A DNA stretch of 37,401 nucleotides, taken from contig JAEEXY010000029.1 in NCBI GenBank assembly GCA_016288005.1, forward strand, positions 1 through 37,401, written 5' to 3'. Under the pieces are notes generated by a model that saw only the letters and a program-made list of their open reading frames with translations, ran no database searches and had not been told where the DNA came from. Position numbers and translations under genes: made by a program. This document shows positions 1 to 8,040 of the stretch, in pieces. Source of the stretch: Lachnospiraceae bacterium (GTDB taxonomy: Bacteria; Bacillota; Clostridia; Lachnospirales; Lachnospiraceae). Numbering within the stretch: position 1 is the first letter of the stretch; every line of letters begins with the position of its first letter.

Positions 1-169
1 ATTTTTATATGTGAACCATTTTTTTAAGTTTTTTTGAAAATTTATTTTATGACCCTAAAACCCTTGATTTTACTGCATTTGTTGGTTGACTCAGAGAGAG
101 AATTTTGTCTATTGTATATACAACTCCGCGCTCCTGCCATAGTTGCTTATATAGCTCGGAATTTTCGGT
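1..169. other. AT-rich stretch without a supported gene
   Basis: This left edge is AT-rich and follows the 3' end of the minus-strand DUF5711-type gene. It contains a perfect 12-bp palindrome, TTGTATATACAA, at 112-123. I see no terminator hairpin with a U-tract, no convincing promoter pair and no ORF with a ribosome-binding site. A plus-strand reading frame at 34-219 lacks a Shine-Dalgarno and resembles no family I know. Confidence 0.5.
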
Positions 170-1345
170 TTATTCTGACACTGTATCTTCTCCCGTTTTC
201 AGCCGGATCACCTCCGTGAACCCGTCCTCAACGGCAGTATACTCGGCATCCGCTCCCGAAGGAATGACCAGCGCTATAGTGCCGCCGAGTCTCGACCTGA
301 ACTTCTCTTTGCCGTTCTTTCTGTAGATGACGCAGGAATCTCCTCCGGTGAGTATCAGCTCACCGTTCTCGACATTCATGGTATCGTATACGAGCCCGGT
401 CTCCACCGAAGCCGTCTCGCCGCCGTTGTTATTATATACGGTAATATTGCAGATACCGTCGTTAAGCTTCTTCGCGATGGCGAAATATCCGCCGCGCCCG
501 GTGACGGATGCTGTAACTCCGTCGCCCCCGTATCGCTTGATCTCTTCGGGAACCTCCCTGAACTTATAGAGAACGCTCTGCTTATCATCCGAGATCAGCA
601 CCCTGTCATTGCCGAGGAACCTCACATCGGGGATCAGACTGTCCTCAAAAGAATAACTGCCGACTATCTTGTCCGCATAGCTCTGTCCGACATCGCCGAA
701 ATTGTAGAAAGTGATCCATGCAGCCTGGGTCTGTCCCGCCTGCAGATAAGATGTGACCAGTTTTCTGCCGTCGTTCGACAGGGCCATGGTCACGGGAAAT
801 CCCGACTTGCGTACCTCGGTCTTGATATCCAGCAGCATATTGCCGGAATAATCATATATATAAATATGATCGTAGTCCCCGCCGTCCGTCCTTATCGCCG
901 TGACTCCCTGCGAAGCGACGCAGAGCCCCGCGATCTTTTCCGACACGTTGATCACATTGTTCGAGCCGCTCCCGTCGGTAACATGCACGGTATTCGCTCC
1001 CCTGTCGGCGAATGCGGCATAGTCACCGCCCGCCGCGGCGATCGGAGATGTCAGGTCATAGCTGATCTTCCAGATTACATGACCGCCCGCATCATGACCT
1101 TCGGCGCCGTCATTATTATAAAGAATGTATCCCTTATCGGTTTCCATGCAGACGGCATTCGGGATATTTTCGTTCCTGCCGAGCGACTCCCATGAGGTAT
1201 AGGTCGACTTCCTCATGATCACCGTCCAGATAATAAGCGCGATTATTCCGATCGCAAGTACCGCCATCACAACGATAGCGCCCCTGCTTCGGGGGCGCCT
1301 CGTCGTCTCATATTCACTTTCGTAGTTCTCGTCTGTTTCTCTCAT
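170..1345 (-). CDS. DUF5711-type membrane-anchored beta-propeller protein
   Basis: The 391-residue protein has an acidic then Arg-rich N-terminus (about 1-22), one transmembrane helix (about 23-43) and a long extracytoplasmic part. That part is rich in repeated beta-strand blades of the kind seen in PQQ/WD-like propellers (for example YIYDYSGNMLLDIKTE and ITVYNNNGGETASVET). The overall pattern matches the DUF5711 family of Clostridia, whose function is unknown to me. The ATG overlaps the stop of the upstream coiled-coil gene as ATGA, so translation is probably coupled. Being anchored outside and next to a two-TM coiled-coil protein suggests an envelope role, which is inference only. Confidence 0.75.
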   Translation of the reverse strand: MRETDENYESEYETTRRPRSRGAIVVMAVLAIGIIALIIWTVIMRKSTYTSWESLGRNENIPNAVCMETDKGYILYNNDGAEGHDAGGHVIWKISYDLTSPIAAAGGDYAAFADRGANTVHVTDGSGSNNVINVSEKIAGLCVASQGVTAIRTDGGDYDHIYIYDYSGNMLLDIKTEVRKSGFPVTMALSNDGRKLVTSYLQAGQTQAAWITFYNFGDVGQSYADKIVGSYSFEDSLIPDVRFLGNDRVLISDDKQSVLYKFREVPEEIKRYGGDGVTASVTGRGGYFAIAKKLNDGICNITVYNNNGGETASVETGLVYDTMNVENGELILTGGDSCVIYRKNGKEKFRSRLGGTIALVIPSGADAEYTAVEDGFTEVIRLKTGEDTVSE

Positions 1346-2673
1346 ACTGTTCCGGTCAGATTATTCTTATAATAGGTTATTGCTTCGGCAACATTCTTTG
1401 CGTTGCCCTTGTCGATGATATCCGTGAGGCTGTCGAGCATCGGAACGCTTAAGTTCTCCTTGCCCAGATATGTCTCATACTTTGATGAAATGTCAACGGA
1501 GAGTGATTTGATCTTTGACTCGGCCTCCGCCTGCTGCTTATAAGCGGCCGCGTTTTCACTCTTCATGCGCTCCAGCTCCTCTGAGAAGCGGGCCTTGATC
1601 TCTTCGGTTATATCCTTCTTCGCGGTGTTCTCAAACTCCGAGAGCGCCTGCTTTTTGCGGTTGATGACATCATCGAGCTCATGCTCGAGTCCGCTCAGCT
1701 CCTCATCGTACTCCTCGAGTCCATACTGGCTCTCGTCCTTATCCTTGCGGATGCTCTTTTCCATCTTGCGGATGCGCTTCTTCAGACGCTCGATCTTGTC
1801 GCGGAGGAGCTTCGCCTGCTTGAGGGCCTCGGCGTGCTTTTCCTTAACAAACTTGAAGATAAGCGTGAAGATAAGGAGCGCGAGAACGATCACGCCAGCA
1901 TAGATCGCAACCAGCACGATAGGCTTCTTGGCCGCCTCGGGCAGGAATCTGTAAACTCCGAACGGGAGCGCCAGCAGGATCACAACCGACAGAAGGATGA
2001 TGAGGAAATCACCCAGACCGTCCGGCATGTACATCGTAAAGAAATAATTATTATTGAAGATCCTCGAGATATGCTCGCGTGAGAATATCCCGCGCACATC
2101 CTGCTTCAGGCCGCGTATCTGCTCGTTAAGCTCGGCAGTCTCGGCCGAAACTCTCTCGTCAACTTTTGTGCCTTTGAACTTGTCACGCTTTGCCTTGACG
2201 TTTTTAAGGCGTCCGCGGGTCTGCTCGATGGTCTCGTCAAAGCTCTTTTCAACCTCGGCACGGCGCTTTGTAACTACCGATGAGATTTCGGAATCCATGG
2301 CCTTCTGCTTTGCGCCGATCTCCTTATCCAGCTGCTGCTGTTTTTCGGACAGATCCCCGACCCTGACCTTCAGTTCGTCAAGCTCGAGCACTCTGGCCTT
2401 GATCTCGCGAAGCACCTCGGCACCCGCGTTCAGGATATTGCCTGTCTCAACGGGAGCGGACGGGAACTCCGGAACGACCGGAGCCTCATATGCAGGAGCC
2501 TCATAAGCGGGCGCCGCCGCGGTCTCCTCCGTAAAAGGCTGTGCCGGCATATCCGCGGGAACCCCATAATTCCCAGTCACTTCAACAACCTCATCGGCCG
2601 CAGTGGCTGCAGCCTCCGTGATCTCTGTAATCTCTGCCGCATTCTGATCAAATAATTCGTCACCCATATACAT
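1342..2673 (-). CDS. Two-TM coiled-coil membrane protein, function unknown
   Basis: The 443-residue protein starts with an acidic, Ala/Pro-rich segment that includes a short AYEAP-AYEAP duplication. A long charged coiled coil follows (about 85-195), then two adjacent transmembrane helices (about 218-272), and a second Lys/Glu-rich coiled coil runs to about residue 400. I do not recognise a named family. The topology suggests a short hairpin in the membrane with both coiled coils in the cytoplasm. A Shine-Dalgarno AAGGAGAT is only 3 nt from the first ATG and about 9 nt from a second in-frame ATG at 2667, so the true start may be MGDELFD. It lies downstream of recR and is coupled to the DUF5711-type gene. 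Confidence 0.75.
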   Translation of the reverse strand: MYMGDELFDQNAAEITEITEAAATAADEVVEVTGNYGVPADMPAQPFTEETAAAPAYEAPAYEAPVVPEFPSAPVETGNILNAGAEVLREIKARVLELDELKVRVGDLSEKQQQLDKEIGAKQKAMDSEISSVVTKRRAEVEKSFDETIEQTRGRLKNVKAKRDKFKGTKVDERVSAETAELNEQIRGLKQDVRGIFSREHISRIFNNNYFFTMYMPDGLGDFLIILLSVVILLALPFGVYRFLPEAAKKPIVLVAIYAGVIVLALLIFTLIFKFVKEKHAEALKQAKLLRDKIERLKKRIRKMEKSIRKDKDESQYGLEEYDEELSGLEHELDDVINRKKQALSEFENTAKKDITEEIKARFSEELERMKSENAAAYKQQAEAESKIKSLSVDISSKYETYLGKENLSVPMLDSLTDIIDKGNAKNVAEAITYYKNNLTGTV

Positions 2674-2700
2674 TATCTCCTTACGTACCAGTCTGCTTTT

Positions 2701-2764
2701 CAGGGCCGGCCCTCAGCCGGTCCCGATCCTGCCGGACAAATGACTTACGTCCGGTGCACCTCCG
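2701..2764 (-). other. Two GC-rich hairpins between recR and the coiled-coil gene
   Basis: The gap holds two inverted repeats: CCGGC/GCCGG around 2705-2720, and CCGGAC/GTCCGG around 2733-2754. Neither is followed by a run of T on the minus strand, so they do not look like standard intrinsic terminators. They could slow RNA decay or processing between recR and the downstream pair; this is inference. Confidence 0.4.
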
Positions 2765-3361
2765 TTAAAGTTCCACTCTGCCGTCCAGAGCCCGCAGCAA
2801 TGTTACCTCGTCAATATTCTCCAGATCGCCGCCGACCGGAATGCCGGTCGCTATCCTGCTGATCTTGATCCCGGTGGGCTTGATGAGCTTTGAGATGTAC
2901 ATGGCCGTTGCCTCGCCTTCGAGGCTCGAGTTCGTGGAAATGATGACCTCATCCACGTCCTTCTGCAGCCTGACCATCAGCTCCTTCAGCCTGATGTCAG
3001 CAGGCCCGATCCCGAGCATCGGAGAGATCGCTCCGTGCAGTACATGATATACTCCGTCGTATTTGCCGGTCTTTTCATATGCCGCCAGGTCACGGGAATT
3101 CTCAACGACCATTATCACCCGCTTGTTTCTGCCGGGGCTCGCGCATATCGGACAGATATCGCTGTCCGTCAGCGTGCAGCACTCCTTGCAGTAACGGATA
3201 TTCTCCTTTGCCTCAGTGATCGCCCCCGTCAGCGCCTGCACCTGCTCCTTAGGCATGTTCAGTATATGAAATGCCAGCCGCTGTGCCGATTTGCGCCCGA
3301 CGCCGGGAAGCCTCCCGAGTTCTTCGATCAGTTTGTTTATCTTATCGCTGTAATACTCCAT
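2765..3361 (-). CDS. recR: Recombination mediator RecR
   Basis: The 198-residue protein is full length for RecR. It shows the N-terminal helix-hairpin-helix (about 5-35, with LPGVGRKSAQRLAFH), the four-Cys zinc finger (C58, C61, C70, C73), a Toprim domain starting near 81 (VIMVVENSRDLAAYE) and the usual C-terminal tail. RecR works with RecO (and RecF) to load RecA on SSB-coated single-stranded DNA in gap repair. It is the third gene of the conserved dnaX-ybaB-recR operon, with its ATG 6 nt after the ybaB stop. No strong Shine-Dalgarno is visible, so coupling to ybaB is likely. Confidence 0.97.
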   Translation of the reverse strand: MEYYSDKINKLIEELGRLPGVGRKSAQRLAFHILNMPKEQVQALTGAITEAKENIRYCKECCTLTDSDICPICASPGRNKRVIMVVENSRDLAAYEKTGKYDGVYHVLHGAISPMLGIGPADIRLKELMVRLQKDVDEVIISTNSSLEGEATAMYISKLIKPTGIKISRIATGIPVGGDLENIDEVTLLRALDGRVEL

Positions 3362-3367
3362 GTTCGC

Positions 3368-3733
3368 TTAGAAAGGGAATCCTCCGCCAAGTCCTCCGAG
3401 TCCGCCGAGTCCGCCCGCAAGTGAACCGTACGCCTCGGACTGCTCATCCTCCATCTTGCGGAAAGCCTCATTGGCCGCCGCCATGATCAGATCCTGCAGC
3501 ATCTCGATATCGTCGGGATCGACAACCTCGGGCGCAAGCTTGATCGCCGTGATCTCCTTTTTGCCCGAAACCTTAACGGTAACGGCTCCGCCGCCCGCTG
3601 CGGCCTCCCATTCCTTTGTCTCCAGTTCCTTTTGCTTTTCTTCCATCTGTCTCTGCATGCGCTGAGCCTGTTTCATCAGGTTAGTCATGCTTCCGGGCAT
3701 TCCGCCTCCGGGGAATCCGCCTTTTTTACCCAT
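3368..3733 (-). CDS. YbaB/EbfC family nucleoid-associated protein
   Basis: The 121-residue protein has the YbaB core ([22 protein letters not shown], a beta-hairpin with [14 protein letters not shown], and a closing helix around the [15 protein letters not shown] segment). It also has Gly-rich ends: GGFPGGG at the start and [13 protein letters not shown] at the end. YbaB/EbfC dimers bind DNA as tweezers and are thought to shape the nucleoid. It sits between dnaX and recR as in most Firmicutes. The start is supported by AGGAGG 7 nt upstream of ATG. Confidence 0.95.
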   Translation of the reverse strand: MGKKGGFPGGGMPGSMTNLMKQAQRMQRQMEEKQKELETKEWEAAAGGGAVTVKVSGKKEITAIKLAPEVVDPDDIEMLQDLIMAAANEAFRKMEDEQSEAYGSLAGGLGGLGGLGGGFPF

Positions 3734-3749
3734 TTTAAACCTCCTGTGT

Positions 3750-5312
3750 TTATTCTTCCGAATCTGTATATTCTACGGACATGTTTTTGATAAGCTGCGT
3801 AATGTCGACCACCTTGCCGGCCTTTTTCTTATCCGAGAGCTCCAGCTCGATCTCGACATCCTTGCCGGTGAGGCTCGCAATACTGCGTTTGAGCTCAGCA
3901 AAACGCTCCTCTTTTGCCACCGCGCCCATGTCGTAATCGTTCGTGAACACGATCTTTAATTTGTCGCCCTCGCCAACGGTAGGCTTTGCCGTGATGAGAG
4001 AGTTCCTGATGAGCGGCGGCTGCTTATTTATCACGCTGTTCCAGTTCTCCGCGATCTTACGGATGTCGTCGGTCAGCGGCTTTGCCAGTATCTGCGGTTC
4101 CGGCTCTTCATCCTGCCCCGCCTCATCATCAGCCGCCTCTTCCGCGGTCTTAAATACACCGTGCTCGAGCTTCTCCTCGAGGACCCTGATCCTGTCGGAA
4201 AGCGTATCGTCCCTGGTCTCGGTGTCGGGCCTGCACATCTTGATGAGCTCCACCTCAACCATCAGCCTCTTTTGCGAAGCGTATCTGATGCGGTTCGAAA
4301 GCTCCGAGAGAATGCGGATATACCTGATGATCGTCGCCTCGTCCATGGCCTCCGCCTCACTCAGCAGCAGCTGCATATTGTCGGCCGAGAACTCAAGTAC
4401 CTCAGCCGGGTCCTCAGCTGTTTTGGCCACGAGCAGGTTCCTCAGGTACCATGCGAAATCATTGACGAACTGGGTCAGCTCCCTGCCCTGCATGACGATG
4501 TCGTCGAGCAGCGAAAGACAGGTATCCACGCTGCCCTTAAGTATATATCTGAGAAGCACCGAGAAAACATCGATGTCTACGGCGCCGAGCACCTCAAGGA
4601 CCTTTTCGTAGGTAAGTTTCTGTCCCAGGTAAAACGCGATGCACTGATCCAGCAGGCTCTGCGCGTCACGCATCGATCCGTCGGCCGCCTTCGCGATGTA
4701 GCGGAGCGCCTTTTCCTCGGTCTCGATCCCCTCCTGCCGCATCAGATCCGCCAGACACGCGCTGATCGTATCTACCGTGATCCGCTTGAAATCGTAGCGC
4801 TGGCAGCGCGAGAGAATGGTAACGGGGATCTTGTGGACTTCGGTTGTAGCCAGTATGAAAATGACATATGACGGGGGCTCCTCGAGCGTCTTGAGCAGAG
4901 CGTTAAAAGCTCCCGACGACAGCATATGCACCTCGTCAATGATATAGACCTTATATTTGCCTTCGGTCGGGGAATACCTCACCTCATCGATGATGTCGCG
5001 GATATTGTCGACGCCGTTGTTCGAAGCGGCATCGATCTCGATGACATTCATCGAGGTCCTCGCGTCTATCGCCCGGCAGACCGCGCATTCGCCGCAGGGA
5101 CTGCCGTCTGTCGGATGCTCGCAGTTAACGGCCTTTGCGAAAAGCTTGGCAACAGAAGTCTTACCCGTACCTCTGGTTCCGCAGAAAAGATAGGCATGAC
5201 CGATACGTCCGGCGTTCATCTGGTTTTTGAGCGTCGTAACGATATGGTCCTGTCCCTTGACCTTGTCAAAGGACGAAGGCCTGTATTTCCTGTATAAAGC
5301 CAGATAAGACAT
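3750..5312 (-). CDS. dnaX: DNA polymerase III subunit gamma/tau
   Basis: The 520-residue clamp-loader ATPase carries Walker A GTRGTGKT (45-52), a zinc finger (C64, C73, C76, C79), the Walker B/DEAH-like DEVH (126-129) and the sensor-1 SRC motif (168-170). Domain III and a moderate tau-like C-terminal region follow, the latter after an acidic linker near residue 390. It loads the beta sliding clamp at the replication fork. The start has GGAGG 7 nt upstream and lies about 30 bp below a near-consensus promoter. I see no SRP RNA gene directly upstream, which some Firmicutes have there. Confidence 0.97.
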   Translation of the reverse strand: MSYLALYRKYRPSSFDKVKGQDHIVTTLKNQMNAGRIGHAYLFCGTRGTGKTSVAKLFAKAVNCEHPTDGSPCGECAVCRAIDARTSMNVIEIDAASNNGVDNIRDIIDEVRYSPTEGKYKVYIIDEVHMLSSGAFNALLKTLEEPPSYVIFILATTEVHKIPVTILSRCQRYDFKRITVDTISACLADLMRQEGIETEEKALRYIAKAADGSMRDAQSLLDQCIAFYLGQKLTYEKVLEVLGAVDIDVFSVLLRYILKGSVDTCLSLLDDIVMQGRELTQFVNDFAWYLRNLLVAKTAEDPAEVLEFSADNMQLLLSEAEAMDEATIIRYIRILSELSNRIRYASQKRLMVEVELIKMCRPDTETRDDTLSDRIRVLEEKLEHGVFKTAEEAADDEAGQDEEPEPQILAKPLTDDIRKIAENWNSVINKQPPLIRNSLITAKPTVGEGDKLKIVFTNDYDMGAVAKEERFAELKRSIASLTGKDVEIELELSDKKKAGKVVDITQLIKNMSVEYTDSEE

Positions 5313-5344
5313 CCGCCCGCCTCCGTATGCCGAATAATACAGAT

Positions 5345-5373
5345 ATTATAAAATATCACGGGCAGGAATGCAA
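5345..5373 (-). promoter_or_regulatory. Sigma-A-type promoter of the dnaX operon
   Basis: Read on the minus strand, TTGCAT (5368-5373) and a perfect TATAAT (5345-5350) are separated by exactly 17 bp. The predicted start of transcription is about 25 nt upstream of the dnaX ATG. Confidence 0.8.
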
Positions 5374-5406
5374 TCGTGGTTTCCGCTTTTCTATCCCGAA
5401 AACTTG

Positions 5407-5445
5407 TGATAGAATCTATAAGAAGCCGCCGTCATGACCGGGCGG
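5407..5445 (+). promoter_or_regulatory. Extended -10 promoter and leader hairpin of the small plus-strand gene
   Basis: The plus strand carries TG-A-TAGAAT (5407-5415), an extended -10 element, with no good -35. It is followed by a hairpin with arms GCCGCC/GGCGGC (5424-5445) that encloses the palindrome GTCATGAC. The hairpin is upstream of the Shine-Dalgarno and not followed by a T-run, so it is probably a leader structure rather than a terminator. Confidence 0.45.
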
Positions 5446-5470
5446 CAAAACACTTTCGAGGAGGAGTACC

Positions 5471-5731
5471 GTGAGAATATGGTTCAGGCTTTCCCGTGAC
5501 AGTCGTACGGTAAAAGAAACGGTCGTCGAGAATAACGAAAACATCTCCCGCACCGCAAAGGTATTCGCGTCTCTCGAAAAGGCCTGTCACGACTGGGATC
5601 TGGCAGTCCCCGTCTGGCTCGAGCCCACTATAGAGGAGTTCAAATACCGCGCCCGGGCACGTTTCCCGCGCGACAGCTTCCACGAGGAGGTTGATTTCGA
5701 TTACATGGAAATAAGGGTCCTGGAAGAATAA
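5471..5731 (+). CDS. Small hypothetical protein (86 aa)
   Basis: This is the only convincing plus-strand gene. It starts with GTG preceded by a strong GAGGAGG about 6 nt away, and it ends at a bidirectional terminator. The 86-residue product is soluble and mixed charge. It has a basic N-terminal strand (MRIWFRLSRDSR), a helix and an acidic end (FHEEVDFDYMEIRVLEE). I do not recognise a domain. The RBS, correct terminator placement and lack of a competing minus-strand gene support it as real. It is divergent from dnaX and convergent with the flavodoxin/SCP2 gene. Confidence 0.7.
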   Translation: MRIWFRLSRDSRTVKETVVENNENISRTAKVFASLEKACHDWDLAVPVWLEPTIEEFKYRARARFPRDSFHEEVDFDYMEIRVLEE

Positions 5732-5732
5732 A

Positions 5733-5758
5733 AACGCCGGAGCAGCCGCCCCGGCGTT
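5733..5758. terminator. Bidirectional intrinsic terminator
   Basis: A perfect 8-bp stem, AACGCCGG/CCGGCGTT, with a 10-nt loop has A-rich sequence on the left and TTAATTTAT on the right. It can stop both the plus-strand 86-aa gene and the minus-strand unit ending at 5784. Confidence 0.85.
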
Positions 5759-5783
5759 AATTTATCCCAATATCGGAACCGTA

Positions 5784-6779
5784 TCATTCAAACCTGAAGA
5801 ACTGGTCGAAGCTCCTGAGCAGCTTAAAGTCGCCCTTGCAGGTCAGCTGGCTCGACATGAACGCGCCCTGGAAGGTCACGCGTCCGCTCACGATCTTATT
5901 GACAATGTCTCGAGTGGTCTTGGCCAGAACGTTGGGGGACTGCACGGTCCCGTAGTAAACCTTGAGCTTTCCGTTCTCGACCTCAAGCACCAGATCCCTG
6001 TCAACATCCGTCATCATGATCTGGTAAACCGCGGCAAAATCAGGCTCGGGCGTGACGAAAGCCTTTTTGAACTCCGCTATGAACTCCTGCTTGTCCTCGT
6101 CTCCGGTCTGATCGAGCTTATCCAGATAGAACTTCGTAAGCTGCGCCACGTCTTCTTTTTGTTTCTTGACAAAGGTCTCATCCGAAACATAGATCGAGAG
6201 CTGCTCGCTCTCCTGCGGAGTAAGATCGATCGGCGATCCGCTCACCGCCGCCGTGGCCCCGGCAGCCGTACTCGAAGGATATGCGACAACCTTATGGTTG
6301 ACGGTCCTGTACATATTCTCGGCGGCCTGCTCGATCATCTTGCCGTAAGCCGCATTGGTCTCAAACTCAACATGGTCCTCCGCGTATGCGCAGATCCCCG
6401 GGAAAGCGACGCCTCCGAGGAGCTCCCATGAGCGGATCAGGTGATACTCCGCTTCCCGCTCTCCGAGAGATGTGGAGATAACAACGGGGAACATATAAAG
6501 CTTCTTGAGCTTATTCTTATCGGCGTAAAGCCAGCATGCGTCCAGAAACTGCTGCATGAGTCCGCCTATCCCGTACCACTCAACGCTGACTGCCAGAACG
6601 GCCGCGTCCGCGTCCTTTAAGGTGTTCGGAAGCATGGCGATGCCGCCTTTCTGCTCGTAGAGATTGAACCTGTTTACATCGACACGGATCTCCTTTAAGA
6701 CCTCAGTGATCTTATTGAGCACATAGAGGGTCGGATCTTCGATGAGTCCGCGTCCGCCGTAATAGATGTTGATCTTCAT
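5784..6779 (-). CDS. Flavodoxin-like protein fused to an SCP2-type lipid-binding domain
   Basis: The N-terminal part (about 1-155) has a flavodoxin/NADPH-FMN-reductase-like fold: it opens MKINIYYGGRG, continues with DAAVLAVSVEWYGIGGLMQQFLDACW and has a VVISTSLGE strand. After a Ser/Ala-rich linker, the C-terminal part (about 215-331) resembles SCP2 sterol-carrier domains (DLVLEVENGKLKVYYG, VSGRVTFQGAFMSSQLTCKGDFKLL). No catalytic residues are obvious. It might bind a flavin or a hydrophobic ligand, but the substrate is unknown. The ATG overlaps the rhomboid stop by 4 nt, so it is the last gene of the glpP-rhomboid unit. Confidence 0.75.
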   Translation of the reverse strand: MKINIYYGGRGLIEDPTLYVLNKITEVLKEIRVDVNRFNLYEQKGGIAMLPNTLKDADAAVLAVSVEWYGIGGLMQQFLDACWLYADKNKLKKLYMFPVVISTSLGEREAEYHLIRSWELLGGVAFPGICAYAEDHVEFETNAAYGKMIEQAAENMYRTVNHKVVAYPSSTAAGATAAVSGSPIDLTPQESEQLSIYVSDETFVKKQKEDVAQLTKFYLDKLDQTGDEDKQEFIAEFKKAFVTPEPDFAAVYQIMMTDVDRDLVLEVENGKLKVYYGTVQSPNVLAKTTRDIVNKIVSGRVTFQGAFMSSQLTCKGDFKLLRSFDQFFRFE

Positions 6780-7411
6780 GCAAAACCTCCGCGCCTGTCA
6801 TATAAAATCATCGCACTCAGAATACCGAAAGCCGCGCCCGCGATATGTGCGGTATTATCTATGCCCGTACTCGTAACTCCCGCATATATCGACAGAAACA
6901 TGAACAAAACGATCTGCCTTAAGCTGATGCCCGCGACTCTTCCGCGGTTGACCAGAACTATCCAGAGCAGCACACCGGTTATGCCGAATACGGCACCCGA
7001 CGCTCCGAGGCTGTAGGTGTAAAACCCGCCCGCTTCGGATGCGTTGGCGAAGCACCATCTGTTGTACACCGCCGATGCAAGTCCCGCGACCAGTCCGCTG
7101 CCGATATAGGCCGCCGCGTATTTAAAACTCCCGAGCATGCGCTCCGCCGTGCTCCCGACAAACCCGAGGACCAGCATATTGTTGAAGATATGTCCGAGGC
7201 TCGCGTGCAGGAACATATACGTAAACAGCCTGTAATACTGATGCTCCTCGAATATCAGCCACCACGCCAGGGAAAAGGAATAGGTCCCCGCCTCTTCTCC
7301 GACGGCATTGTCCGCTATGATCTGCACGATGAAGCAGACGATCGTGATCACCATGATCGCCGTGTTCACCGGCGTAAGGTATTTCTTTATCTCTCTCAAA
7401 AACTCTCTCAT
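6776..7411 (-). CDS. Rhomboid family intramembrane serine protease
   Basis: This is a 211-residue, six-TM rhomboid. It has the HASLGHIFNN motif (69-78), the nucleophile in GASGAVFG (Ser138) and the general-base His in NTAHIAGAAFG (His189). An RxFTYMFLH stretch is also present. Rhomboids cleave transmembrane substrates within the bilayer; the substrate here is unknown. I chose the internal ATG at 7411 rather than the longer reading (7465). It gives a normal N-terminus, has GGGAG about 7 nt upstream and lies 1 nt after the GlpP stop (TGAGATG), which indicates coupling. Confidence 0.93.
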   Translation of the reverse strand: MREFLREIKKYLTPVNTAIMVITIVCFIVQIIADNAVGEEAGTYSFSLAWWLIFEEHQYYRLFTYMFLHASLGHIFNNMLVLGFVGSTAERMLGSFKYAAAYIGSGLVAGLASAVYNRWCFANASEAGGFYTYSLGASGAVFGITGVLLWIVLVNRGRVAGISLRQIVLFMFLSIYAGVTSTGIDNTAHIAGAAFGILSAMILYDRRGGFA

Positions 7412-7412
7412 C

Positions 7413-7979
7413 TCAAAGCTCCCAGACTTCGCGCTTTGTGGTCGAAACCGCGACCGCTCCCGCATCCAGTGCCGAGATGACGTCTTCCTTGTCCGAGATC
7501 AGGCCTCCGGCGATAACGGGAATATTGATCATCCCGGTGATCCGGGAAATGATCTTCGGCATAACTCCGGGCAGGATCTCTATCAGATCCGTATTGTGAA
7601 CATCCGTCTGCTTTGAAATATTCTCAAGCGCCAGCGAATCAAGCACGAAAAAGCGCTGTATCGTAAACAACCCAAGCTCCTTCGCGCGCTTAATCAGCAT
7701 CGGTTTGGTTGAGATGATGCCGTCCGCGCTGGTCATCCGCTTTATATAATCAACCGCTATCTCCTTTGAGCCGAGACCGGTGATCAGATCGATATGGACC
7801 ATGGCCGTCTTCCCATGCTCCTTCAGAGTGTTCACAATGTCCGAAATGCTGCATATATCGCCAAACAGTACAAAAACGATGCCTATATCCGTATCGAGAC
7901 AATTCTCGAGCCCCGCCTCGTCTTTGATCGCCGCTATGACCGGACATTCTTCAACCATGTTTCTGAGTGAGTAGTTCAT
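7413..7979 (-). CDS. glpP: Glycerol-3-phosphate-responsive antiterminator GlpP
   Basis: The 188-residue protein matches the GlpP family along its length: a TIM-barrel-like fold with the typical strands PVIAAIKD, FVLFGDICSI, MVHIDLITGLG, DGIISTKPMLIKRAK, IEILPGVMPKII and PVIAGGLISDKEDV. In Bacillus subtilis, GlpP with glycerol-3-phosphate antiterminates glpD mRNA. No glpF/K/D gene is in this window, so its targets must lie elsewhere. AGGAGG is 6 nt from the ATG and partly inside a stable hairpin. It is co-transcribed with the rhomboid and flavodoxin/SCP2 genes. Confidence 0.92.
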   Translation of the reverse strand: MNYSLRNMVEECPVIAAIKDEAGLENCLDTDIGIVFVLFGDICSISDIVNTLKEHGKTAMVHIDLITGLGSKEIAVDYIKRMTSADGIISTKPMLIKRAKELGLFTIQRFFVLDSLALENISKQTDVHNTDLIEILPGVMPKIISRITGMINIPVIAGGLISDKEDVISALDAGAVAVSTTKREVWEL

Positions 7980-7986
7980 GCGCGCC

Positions 7987-8008
7987 TCCTTGGACGATAT
8001 TCCAAGGA
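7987..8008 (-). promoter_or_regulatory. Leader hairpin reaching into the glpP ribosome-binding site
   Basis: A perfect 8-bp inverted repeat, TCCTTGGA/TCCAAGGA, with a 6-nt loop lies directly upstream of glpP. On the minus-strand RNA the 3' arm ends AAGGA and runs into GG, so part of the AGGAGG Shine-Dalgarno is base-paired. It could reduce translation or be the site of a regulator, perhaps GlpP itself; that last idea is speculation. Confidence 0.6.
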
Positions 8009-8011
8009 TTA

Positions 8012-8040
8012 ATTATACACTAACGCAGATTTAATTACAA
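8012..8040 (-). promoter_or_regulatory. Sigma-A-type promoter of the glpP unit
   Basis: Read on the minus strand, TTGTAA (8035-8040) and TATAAT (8012-8017) are 17 bp apart. The -35 box overlaps the last codons of the FHA gene (stop at 8031-8033). The initiation site would fall at the start of the leader hairpin. Confidence 0.75.

Noticed and set aside
112-123. Palindrome TTGTATATACAA as an operator
   Set aside because: It is a perfect 12-bp dyad, but no promoter or gene start is close enough within the window to support a regulatory role.
34-219. Plus-strand ORF of 61 codons at the left edge
   Set aside because: It has no Shine-Dalgarno, overlaps the end of the minus-strand DUF5711-type gene and resembles nothing known.
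3378-3420. Short tandem repeats of CCGCCGAG type, considered as a repeat array
   Set aside because: They encode the Gly-Leu-rich tail of YbaB (LGGLGGLGG) and are not a CRISPR or regulatory repeat.
3943-4871. Plus-strand frames of 222 and 236 codons opposite dnaX
   Set aside because: They are shadows of dnaX, which has all its family motifs; no ribosome-binding site.
5313-5470. Possible SRP RNA gene upstream of dnaX
   Set aside because: I looked for the conserved GGAA-tetraloop helix-8 pattern and found none; the region holds the dnaX promoter and the leader of the small plus-strand gene.
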